NCBI RefSeq assembly: GCF_041821145.1
Contig: NZ_JBGUBC010000009.1
Coordinates: forward strand, 62,001 to 126,000
Length of the DNA: 64,000 bases
Source of the DNA: Halopenitus sp041821145
GTDB lineage: Archaea; Halobacteriota; Halobacteria; Halobacteriales; Haloferacaceae
Direction: 5' to 3'
In this document: piece after piece, positions 41,334 to 47,230 of the stretch
How the letters are laid out: every line of letters begins with the position of its first letter
Position numbering within the stretch: position 1 is the first letter of the stretch
The notes under the pieces: model-generated
The model's input: the letters and a program-made list of their open reading frames with translations, nothing else
Database searches by the model: none
Told to the model about the DNA's origin: nothing
Made by a program: the position numbers and the translations under genes

Positions 41334-42203
41334 ATGTTCGACCATATTTTGCTTCCCGTGGATGGCAGCGAGGCGAGTCAGCGTGCACAGCAATACGCGC
41401 AGGTACTTGCGAACGCGTTCGATGCTGAGATACACGCGCTGTTCGTGCTCGAAAACGGCGGCCTCATTGACGACGTGGCTGACACGTCTGCTTCGAATGA
41501 AATCGAATCGGAATTGAGAGCGACCGCCGAATCGACACTTGAGGACGTTGTCTCGGCGTGCGAAGCCGAGAGTATTACGGTACAAACGTCGATAGCGAGC
41601 GGTCATCCGGCTGACTCGATTCTCGAGTATATCGACACGAACGACATTGATCTCGTTGTGATGGGGACACACTCTCGCGGGCGACTCTCCCGGTTCTTAC
41701 GGGAGTCGGTTGCTGAGCAGGTGGCCCAGGCTGCGTCCGTTCCAGTCCTTACGGTGCGATCACGGGAGATGGACGCCTCACCGGAAATTCGGGATATTCT
41801 CGTTGCAATTGATGGGAGTGAAAGTGCCCGGCACGCGAGGGCGTATGCGGTCTCACTCGCGAACACGTTCGATGCGACAGTACATGGACTCTACGTGATA
41901 GAGAGTCGCTTTGGGAATTCTGGAGCCATCCGTGATCTGCTCGAACGGGAGAGTAAGTCGGTACTCCAAGAAGCCAAGGCAAACGCTGCCCAGGCAGGTC
42001 TCGATCTTGTTCCAGCTACTCGAGAGGGGAAACCCGAGCGCGAGATTGTCAAGTATGCAGACAAGCAAGGGATAGACCTCATTGTTCTTGGAACCCACGG
42101 GCGGACGGGCCTCGACCGGTTCGTGATGGGGAGTGTTGCGACGAGTGTCGTGCGGAACGCCGATCAACCGGTATTGACTGTTCGAGGCATACCTAGTGAA
42201 TAG
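41334..42203 (+). CDS. Tandem universal stress protein (two Usp domains)
   Basis: The product is 289 residues from ATG 41334. Domain 1 runs from FDHILLPVDGSEASQRAQQY to GTHSRGRLSRFLRESVAEQV. Domain 2 runs from IRDILVAIDGSESARHARAY to GTHGRTGLDRFVMGSVATSV, and both keep the G-2X-G-9X-G(S) nucleotide loop, with the first loop more divergent. The gene lies 47 bases after the CadD-like gene on the same strand. It probably binds ATP and modulates the neighbouring transporters or general stress survival. Confidence 0.88.
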   Translation: MFDHILLPVDGSEASQRAQQYAQVLANAFDAEIHALFVLENGGLIDDVADTSASNEIESELRATAESTLEDVVSACEAESITVQTSIASGHPADSILEYIDTNDIDLVVMGTHSRGRLSRFLRESVAEQVAQAASVPVLTVRSREMDASPEIRDILVAIDGSESARHARAYAVSLANTFDATVHGLYVIESRFGNSGAIRDLLERESKSVLQEAKANAAQAGLDLVPATREGKPEREIVKYADKQGIDLIVLGTHGRTGLDRFVMGSVATSVVRNADQPVLTVRGIPSE

Positions 42204-42326
42204 ACGATCTACACGGTGAGTACCTCACAGCCTTCAGTAAGGTCGGCCACCGCTACGATCCATCGTCAATCATTAGTGTGTCGCAGTTGCGGCATTTGAC
42301 GTTGGGGACTGTCCCGACCATCGATT

Positions 42327-42467
42327 CTAACCGGCCTTGTCGCTGTGATTGTGCCAGTAGTGATCTCGGTCTTTGTAGTGGACGTGCACAGTTAGTTCTC
42401 GTTCGCACCAAGTTCTGTGCCCAGTCTCGCCTGCGCACTGCACCGTGATCTTCGTCGGGTCGCTCAT
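42327..42467 (-). CDS. Small zinc-ribbon protein, probably frameshifted
   Basis: Frame from ATG 42467: MSDPTKITVQCAGETGHRTW, then CERELTVHVHYKDRDHYWHN and HSDKAG before a TAG stop at 42327-42329. Only two Cys (C-x10-C) are in this frame. The next frame continues without a start as RLESMVGTVPNVKCRNCDTL and MIDDGS, ending at 42253, and supplies the missing C-x2-C. A single lost base near 42327-42335 would rejoin them into one four-Cys zinc protein of about 72 residues. I think a broken or mis-sequenced gene is likely. Confidence 0.5.
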   Translation of the reverse strand: MSDPTKITVQCAGETGHRTWCERELTVHVHYKDRDHYWHNHSDKAG

Positions 42468-42543
42468 CGCCGTCACCATCCTGAACGGCCACACCGTATT
42501 CGAGACCACGGAGTTCGAGACCTATTGTCGTAATAATATTTCA

Positions 42544-42596
42544 CACCCTTATTGTGAGTGGTGAAAGGCCGTGGACACACCCCTCGTTGTGAGTGG
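42544..42596 (+). repeat. Two adjacent copies (3 and 4) of the 19-bp repeat
   Basis: CACCCTTATTGTGAGTGG at 42544-42561 (one C shorter) and CACCCCTCGTTGTGAGTGG at 42578-42596, 34 bases apart, in the gap between 42468 and 42629. The second is identical to the copy at 36684. Confidence 0.7.
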
Positions 42597-42629
42597 TGGT
42601 CTAAGTGACTAGACGACCAACTGTAGAAC

Positions 42630-42830
42630 ATGTACGACGACGAGGATGTTGGCGAAGAAGCCCGAAAAATCATCGAAGAGTCAGCCGAGATGGGCGATAG
42701 AGGTGCAGAATCGCCACCGGAAGGGCAGAAGTGTGAACGCTGCGACCGCGACGCAGTGGCTGGCCCACCACTAGATGGATGGCTTTGTCGAGAGCATCAG
42801 AAAGAGTTCTTCGAAGAACGTCACGGATGA
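42630..42830 (+). CDS. Small zinc-ribbon protein, 66 residues
   Basis: The N-terminal half is acidic helix (MYDDEDVGEEARKIIEESAE). The C-terminal half contains CERCDRDAVAGPPLDGWLCR followed by EHQKEFFEERHG, giving C-x2-C ... C-x2-H, one plausible zinc site. Small zinc proteins of this kind are abundant in haloarchaea and some affect biofilm or stress responses; no specific role can be read here. The following 42831-43023 shows no convincing gene. Confidence 0.6.
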   Translation: MYDDEDVGEEARKIIEESAEMGDRGAESPPEGQKCERCDRDAVAGPPLDGWLCREHQKEFFEERHG

Positions 42831-43023
42831 AACCCTCGCCGACATCATTTACCACGAAGGCGCACATACCTCAATATGGATGCAGGCCACGCCCTTGCCT
42901 TTGTGGCGGGGACTGGCCTGACAAGCACGTGCGGTCACAGCGCACGCGTGTTGAGATTCACTCTTTCAATACTCGAGAGCGTCAGAACCCATCTATTGGA
43001 TAAGAGCGATACTATAGCAAGTT

Positions 43024-43569
43024 CTATTGGAAAACATCGGTTTTGTTCTCCCAGAACCACGTTCGAGCAGTTTTCTGCTCGTTAGTTGCAGCATCGCTCT
43101 CAGAAATAGTCAAGGCCCACTTTTCTAAAGAGAAGTACGCAAGATCAGGAACCCAGCCAACGCGGTCATGCAGTTCCTTCGGCAGCCACAGTATGGAGTC
43201 GTGATAAACGGAATCATCTTCAGAGAAGGTCACCCACCCATCGTCAGTCCACAAATTAGCAGTTGTAAATCCCTCATCATTTCCACGATACACGACTGCT
43301 TGCGGCGGTACTGGACTCTTCCAAACACGCTCCTTCATCTCGTCAAATGGTGTGAAATCAGTGTGTCCGAACACGGCGTAAATGCCCATTTTCAGATCTT
43401 TAACACGGTCATTGTGCGTTCGCATCACGATCGACCCATCATTTCGATATCCGAGTTCTGGATAGCTACTTCGTTCAGGTGGAACTTCTGAAGCAAGCAA
43501 ATCCAAAAACTTTGTTGCACCATCACGGTTGTAAGAAAGGTCAATAGTTGCTGCCGAGAATTCGTACAC
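43024..43569 (-). CDS. Hypothetical protein, 181 residues
   Basis: Family not recognised. The chain is rich in aromatic residues and beta strands (FSAATIDLSYNRDGATKFLD; GIYAVFGHTDFTPFDEM; AVVYRGNDEGFTTANLWTDD; HDSILWLPKELHDRVGW). The composition is less acidic than chromosomal genes and GC content is low, consistent with recent acquisition. No membrane helices or signal peptide. Confidence 0.6.
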   Translation of the reverse strand: MYEFSAATIDLSYNRDGATKFLDLLASEVPPERSSYPELGYRNDGSIVMRTHNDRVKDLKMGIYAVFGHTDFTPFDEMKERVWKSPVPPQAVVYRGNDEGFTTANLWTDDGWVTFSEDDSVYHDSILWLPKELHDRVGWVPDLAYFSLEKWALTISESDAATNEQKTARTWFWENKTDVFQ

Positions 43570-43607
43570 ATCCCCTCGATTCAGTCGTGATCTATTGGGT
43601 ATTGTGA

Positions 43608-44006
43608 TTAGAACTCGTCGAGCGTGCGGTGTTCTGTGTCCCCTAGCCAGCCGTCGGGGATGGTCAGTCCGGGACTGGGTTCTTCGCGCTCGCCGACATC
43701 CAGTCCATCAGAAAAGTTCTCATAGAACGTGTCGGCGAGGTCGCGTACGACGATGGCCATGTCTTCCTGGTTCTCGATCGTCTGTTGGTCGCGGAACTGC
43801 ACGCCTTCCAGCTCATCATGCGAGGTGTACAGCTTGGCGATAGCCCAGGCATCTTCGTCGACGTCGAACAGCCCCTCAGAATTCACTGGTGGACAGACGT
43901 CGATCATCGCCTCAAGACTCACGTGCTCGAAGCAGGCATAGCGTGCGGTTCGTTTGGCCATACCCGGGTTCCGGGCCCAATCATTAGGGAGCATTGCAGT
44001 GTTCAT
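43608..44006 (-). CDS. Hypothetical protein, 132 residues
   Basis: Soluble acidic protein without recognised domain. Helical segments are ARYACFEHVSLEAMIDVC and MAIVVRDLADTFYENFSDG, with VDEDAWAIAKLYTSHDELEG between. Start ATG 44006. It is the second gene downstream of the MC1 gene on the minus strand. Nothing in the sequence indicates function. Confidence 0.55.
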   Translation of the reverse strand: MNTAMLPNDWARNPGMAKRTARYACFEHVSLEAMIDVCPPVNSEGLFDVDEDAWAIAKLYTSHDELEGVQFRDQQTIENQEDMAIVVRDLADTFYENFSDGLDVGEREEPSPGLTIPDGWLGDTEHRTLDEF

Positions 44007-44071
44007 CTCTTACCTAAACGTACGAGATTCCCTCGTTTAAAGCTGGAGAGCAGCTCAGACAATACCGATCG

Positions 44072-44380
44072 TCAGCCGTTGTCTACGTGATCGACGCGCA
44101 GTTTGGATACGTTCGCTTCAGTCACCGTATCGCCAACCCAGTCGGGCGCATCTTCGTCAGCATCAACTTTCCAAGCCCAAGCATCGTACACGTGCACATC
44201 ATCGGTACCACGCTCACGAAGTTGAATATCTACATGTTCAGCTTCATCTTCAGTATCTCCACTAGGGAGCCGACGAGCAGCCTTTAGTGCTGCTTGCCGA
44301 GGAGAACTACCGCTAAAGACACTGGATTCGTTACCGTCGCTGTCGCGCAAGACAAAGTTCCGCTTATCGCTATCAGACAT
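44072..44380 (-). CDS. mc1: Chromosomal protein MC1 homologue
   Basis: The product is 102 residues from ATG 44380 (MSDSDKRNFVLRDSDGNESS). The MC1 pattern is complete: NFVLRDSDGNES, SPRQAALKAARRL, VDIQLRERGTDDVHVYDAWA and DAPDWVGDTVTEANVSKLRV. MC1 is a small monomeric protein that bends and compacts DNA in some methanogens and haloarchaea. A copy on a mobile element may act as an architectural factor for integration or as a host-DNA-compaction mimic. It is divergent from the HTH gene at 44534 across the structured 44381-44533 stretch. Confidence 0.88.
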   Translation of the reverse strand: MSDSDKRNFVLRDSDGNESSVFSGSSPRQAALKAARRLPSGDTEDEAEHVDIQLRERGTDDVHVYDAWAWKVDADEDAPDWVGDTVTEANVSKLRVDHVDNG

Positions 44381-44473
44381 TCCTCTCATCAGTAGTATCC
44401 GACTGCCAAAGGCATGTGCATCCTGGTCTTCGGCTTTATCCCTAGACCTTGCGGAGTACTAGCCGAACGGGAG

Positions 44474-44517
44474 CGGTCGCCCCGACCAATAGAGGGTCGG
44501 GTGCGTCGGGGCGACCG
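44474..44517 (+). promoter_or_regulatory. Two mutually exclusive GC-rich stem-loops
   Basis: Stem 1: CGGTCGCCCCGAC (44474-44486) pairs perfectly with GTCGGGGCGACCG (44505-44517), 13 bp with an 18-base loop. Stem 2: CCCGACC (44481-44487) pairs with GGTCGGG (44495-44501), 7 bp with a 7-base loop. They share 44481-44486, so only one can form at a time. The stretch lies between the divergent MC1 and DUF7344-like genes and upstream of the latter's start, as in a leader that switches structure, but it could also be a protein-binding dyad. Confidence 0.6.
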
Positions 44518-44533
44518 TCCCCGAGAAAAACCG

Positions 44534-44950
44534 ATGAAAATGCAAATTTGCAATCCAGTCAGTCGCATCAAGTCCGCTATCACACGCGCACGTCACAGTC
44601 ACACGTCACAGTCACACGTCACACCCATCGATCACAGTGACTTGATCGACATCCTGTCTTGTACGCGTCGCAGGTGGGCAGTTGAATATCTGGCCGGCCA
44701 GCCACCAAACGAAGTAGTCACCATTTCCGACCTTTCCGAGCACGTCGCAGCAAGAGAGAACAACTGCACGGTGACGGAACTGTCCTCGAAACAGCGTGAG
44801 CGAGTGTACGTCTCGCTGTACCAGACCCACTTGCTGACCATGGAGGAACTCATCGATTACAACCGGGACAGGGGCACGATCACGCCGACCGAAGCACCCG
44901 AACGCCTCTGGACTGCCTACCGTGCTTTCTGCGAGACGCTGGACGGCTAG
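44534..44950 (+). CDS. DUF7344-like HTH regulator
   Basis: The product is 138 residues from ATG 44534; the true start may be later. The conserved part begins DLIDILSCTRRRWAVEYLAG and continues VTISDLSEHVAARENNC, VYVSLYQTHLLTMEELIDYN and a C-terminal LWTAYRAFCETLDG. This is the winged-helix pattern of a large haloarchaeal family (DUF7344, as I recall). Codons 20-29 lie over the tandem GTCACA repeats, so the annotated start may be upstream of the real one. Its TAG stop is inside the GCTAGC motif. Confidence 0.7.
   Translation: MKMQICNPVSRIKSAITRARHSHTSQSHVTPIDHSDLIDILSCTRRRWAVEYLAGQPPNEVVTISDLSEHVAARENNCTVTELSSKQRERVYVSLYQTHLLTMEELIDYNRDRGTITPTEAPERLWTAYRAFCETLDG
44583..44630 (+). repeat. Tandem CGTCACAGTCACA repeat
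   Basis: A 13-bp unit, CGTCACAGTCACA, at 44591-44603 and 44604-44616, followed by a partial third copy. It is related to the TGTGAC tracts at 27931 and 36726. It overlaps the 5' part of the DUF7344-like frame. Confidence 0.65.
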
Positions 44951-45035
44951 CGCGACGTGTGAAGCGCGCTGTGTTGGTCGTTATTAAAAGGTCTTGACGA
45001 ACCCTTTTAAGCGAGGTATGGGCGAATAAAACCGG

Positions 45036-45455
45036 ATGTCCTACCAACACGCAGACAGTGACGAAGCACAGCGCATCTGGACGAAACGCATCACAGGCAA
45101 TATACTGATCGCAGAATACGACGATGGCGACTATCTCATCTACAATAACAACAAATCGAGGAGTCTCGGGGATGGACTGATCCTCGAACCACCGCAAATG
45201 CAGGAACTGCTCGACTTCGCCGATAATGTCGAGATATCGGACGAAGCATTGCTCGGTGAAGACTTTCACAATGGGGAGCTGGTTGTGCGGTACCAAGATG
45301 GGTCGTACACGCTCGATCCAAGCGATCTGGACACCAACATGACTCTCTCGGAAAAGCAGATTGATGATCTTGACAGTTTGATGGAGAGGATGGAACTCAT
45401 CATGGAAGATTATCATAAGTTGATCGAGATGCAAGAAAAGCAACGGTCAGGGTAG
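45036..45455 (+). CDS. Hypothetical protein, 139 residues
   Basis: Family not recognised. The N-terminal two thirds is beta-rich (WTKRITGNILIAEYDDGDYL, LVVRYQDGSYTLDPSDL) and the C-terminal third is one long amphipathic helix (KQIDDLDSLMERMELIMEDY, then HKLIEMQEKQ). A TATA-like CTTTTAAGC (45004-45012) precedes the ATG by about 24 bases. The N-terminal part might be a small SH3- or PH-like domain, and the C-terminal helix suggests oligomerisation. The gap 45456-45907 shows no supported gene. Confidence 0.6.
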   Translation: MSYQHADSDEAQRIWTKRITGNILIAEYDDGDYLIYNNNKSRSLGDGLILEPPQMQELLDFADNVEISDEALLGEDFHNGELVVRYQDGSYTLDPSDLDTNMTLSEKQIDDLDSLMERMELIMEDYHKLIEMQEKQRSG

Positions 45456-45907
45456 TTTCTCAAAATTGTTCTTCCAATATTGGTTGAGGCTCTGGACGGC
45501 CAGCGTCGCTACCCCCAATGTAGAATGCTGACGGCGCCCGTCTATACGACTCGGTCACCTGACCGCGCATACACATGGCAAGACCGTCAGCACTCGATGG
45601 TCACACCGCTTCGGTAAATACTCGAGGAATCGTTCTTGAGAGACGCGTCGGGATTGCCTCAGCTCACACGACACCCAGGGGGTATGATTCCAGAGTCGGA
45701 ATTTCGACCACGCTGCTACAAAGGGATAGTCGGAAAGCGGTAAAGTGCACGAAATCATCTACGTGAGTTACTGAACGTAGCAACGGAAGCCCTGCTGGGG
45801 CAATCCGATTACCTCGGGCTCAACCCACTTCAGAGGCATTCCTGGGAACGACACATGGAACGCGTTCACCGAAAGACACAGTATTCTGTGTGCACATAGC
45901 TTTCTGT

Positions 45908-46138
45908 ATGCCCACGATAACTGTCAACGTCGACGACGACCTGAAAAAGCGAATGGAGAAGCACCCAGAGATCAACTGGAGTGAGGTCACACGACAGGCC
46001 ATTGAGGAGAAAATCGAGTCGCTTGAAGTGATGGACGAGCTTACGTCCAATAGCGAACTCACCGAAAGTGACGTTGCCGAGATTGCTGACAAAATCAACG
46101 CAAGCGCACGCAAACGCGTCGAAGAAGAGTCGGAGTAA
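45908..46138 (+). CDS. vapB: VapB-type antitoxin
   Basis: The product is 76 residues from ATG 45908. The N-terminal TITVNVDDDLKKRMEKHPEI and NWSEVTRQAIEEKIESLEVM form a ribbon-helix-helix. The acidic C-terminal tail (ESDVAEIADKINASARKRVE) would bind and block the toxin. It precedes the PIN-domain gene by nine bases. The pair lies about 150 bases inside the right end of the element, a common place for addiction modules that hold mobile DNA in the genome. Confidence 0.85.
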   Translation: MPTITVNVDDDLKKRMEKHPEINWSEVTRQAIEEKIESLEVMDELTSNSELTESDVAEIADKINASARKRVEEESE

Positions 46139-46147
46139 TCTGGACGG

Positions 46148-46564
46148 ATGAAGCTGGTCGTCGATGCCAACGTCGTCATCTCCGCACTCATTGCAGACTC
46201 GAAAACCCGCGAACTCATCGTTACGCTCGAACCCGATCTCTTGACGCCCGAGTTCGTCCACGACGAAATCGAGAACTACGAGGAGCTGATCGTCGAGAAG
46301 TCAGGGATGACTCCCGATCGAGTCGCACAGTTCATCGACCTCCTCTTCCAGTACATCGAAATCGTTCCCGCCAGTGAGTTCTATCCGTATATCGAGCAGG
46401 CCGAAGTGGCGCTTGGCGACATCGACCCGGATGATGTGTTGTACCTCGCGTGTGCTCTTGCCACCGATGCCGATATCTGGAGCGATGACTCGGACTTCGA
46501 GGAACAGGATGTCGTTGAGGCCCACTCGACGAGCAACGTGATCGACTCGTTCGACACGCTCTAG
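46148..46564 (+). CDS. vapC: VapC-type PIN-domain toxin
   Basis: The product is 138 residues with the PIN pattern: VVDANVVISALIADSKTREL (first Asp), a Glu in FVHDEIENYEELI and a C-terminal acidic cluster GDIDPDDVLYLACALATDAD then IWSDDSDFEE. These coordinate Mg2+ for RNA cleavage. All expected acidic residues are present, so the toxin looks active. It forms one operon with vapB. Confidence 0.9.
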   Translation: MKLVVDANVVISALIADSKTRELIVTLEPDLLTPEFVHDEIENYEELIVEKSGMTPDRVAQFIDLLFQYIEIVPASEFYPYIEQAEVALGDIDPDDVLYLACALATDADIWSDDSDFEEQDVVEAHSTSNVIDSFDTL

Positions 46565-46709
46565 CCGATCCAAACAGTGGCTTGTAGAATGAGGGAGTTC
46601 CTTCTTTTATATGTGGCAGCAATAGGAAGCCTGTTACGCCCGTATTCGATGTCCTGAGAGTGAATCGGAAGGTAATTTTCACGAGATTCCATCGTGGATT
46701 TCAGCTACC

Positions 46710-46741
46710 TGAACAAGGTCGAGCAGCGAGAGAGTCGGTAG
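46710..46741 (+). other. attR core and displaced 3' end of the chorismate mutase gene
   Basis: TGAACAAGGTCGA at 46710-46722, followed by GCAGCGAGAGAGTCGGTAG to 46741. In frame this reads NKVEQRESR and stop, against NKVEQRQNR and stop at the left end. The right copy has GC-rich codons like the chromosome and is therefore taken as the original gene tail. No start codon or upstream coding sequence goes with it. Confidence 0.8.
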
Positions 46742-46742
46742 T

Positions 46743-47039
46743 TCAGTCGAGACCGAGACTCAGTTTCAGCGCCTCGTCGACATCGGCCATCGTCGCCCCG
46801 TCGAGGTGAATCGACGAGTCTTTTTCAATCGGGGAGCCATTCGCCTCGATAAACACCTCGAACGGATACTCTCGGTAGGTCCCCGTGACGGGAGCGACGA
46901 TGGTCGCACTGGAATTTCGGTTCCCAATATCGTTTTGCACCACTACGGCTGGTCGTGTCTTCTTCATTTCGTGACCCTCGACGGGATCGAATCGAACGAT
47001 AACGACATCGCCGCGGCGAACGTCGGGCCCGTCACTCAT
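46743..47039 (-). CDS. mazF: MazF/PemK-type toxin with internal deletion
   Basis: The product is 98 residues from ATG 47039. The N-terminal part is canonical: RRGDVVIVRFDPVEGHEMKK, TRPAVVVQNDIGNRNSSATI and VAPVTGTYREYPFEVFI, including the catalytic Arg and Thr positions. After DSSIHLD the chain jumps to GATMADVDEALKLSLGLD. Relatives have about 20 further residues there, carrying the QIRTVD segment of the dimer interface and RNA channel. A short-repeat deletion is the simplest cause. The start overlaps the remnant antitoxin frame. Toxicity is probably reduced or lost; the fold may not be stable. Confidence 0.75.
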   Translation of the reverse strand: MSDGPDVRRGDVVIVRFDPVEGHEMKKTRPAVVVQNDIGNRNSSATIVAPVTGTYREYPFEVFIEANGSPIEKDSSIHLDGATMADVDEALKLSLGLD

Positions 47040-47139
47040 CCGCGAGCGCGTCCCACGCTTCGTCCGAGGTCCCGTCCCACTCTTCGACGTGCGTCGCCGC
47101 GCTTTCGGCACACAGACGCTTCGCTCTCCGCGGGCATCC
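47032..47139 (-). pseudogene. C-terminal remnant of the MazF antitoxin
   Basis: In the frame ending with TGA at 47032-47034 the residues AKRLCAESAATHVEEWDGTS and DEAWDALADE can be read. They match the acidic C-terminal tail typical of haloarchaeal MazF antitoxins, and they overlap the mazF start (ATGAGTGA). Upstream of about 47140 the frame carries no recognisable DNA-binding domain or start codon, so the 5' half of the gene is missing. With the deletion in mazF this points to a decayed module. Confidence 0.55.
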
Positions 47140-47172
47140 GGAGTCAATGTCTATACAGCACGTCAGGTCGGA

Positions 47173-47193
47173 GAGGCAGGACGTCCCTGCCTC
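47173..47193. terminator. Hairpin downstream of the ZIP transporter gene
   Basis: GAGGCAGG (47173-47180) and CCTGCCTC (47186-47193) form a perfect 8-bp stem with a 5-base loop, 38-58 bases after the stop of the ZIP gene. No T-run follows on the minus strand. It may end the transporter operon or be the scar of the deletion that truncated the antitoxin. Confidence 0.4.
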
Positions 47194-47230
47194 AAGGAGC
47201 CGTCGAAGGCGACGAGTGGGACGGTGTCGT

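Larger units (their letters stand above)
16116..46722. mobile_element. Integrated plasmid-like element, about 30.6 kb, in the chorismate mutase gene
   Basis: Bounded by direct repeats of TGAACAAGGTCGA at 16116-16128 and 46710-46722. Contents in order: integrase operon, zinc-finger/HTH protein, PrimPol-helicase, candidate origin, AlbA_2 protein, type IIG restriction-methylation protein, serine recombinase, ParA partition module, transporter/stress cargo, small zinc proteins, MC1 and VapBC. Base composition is lower in GC than the flanks through most of it, and several short repeat families recur at both of its ends. I saw no capsid, terminase or conjugation gene, so an integrative plasmid or a remnant of a pleolipovirus-like element is more likely than a tailed provirus. 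The boundaries are inferred from the repeats. Confidence 0.8.
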
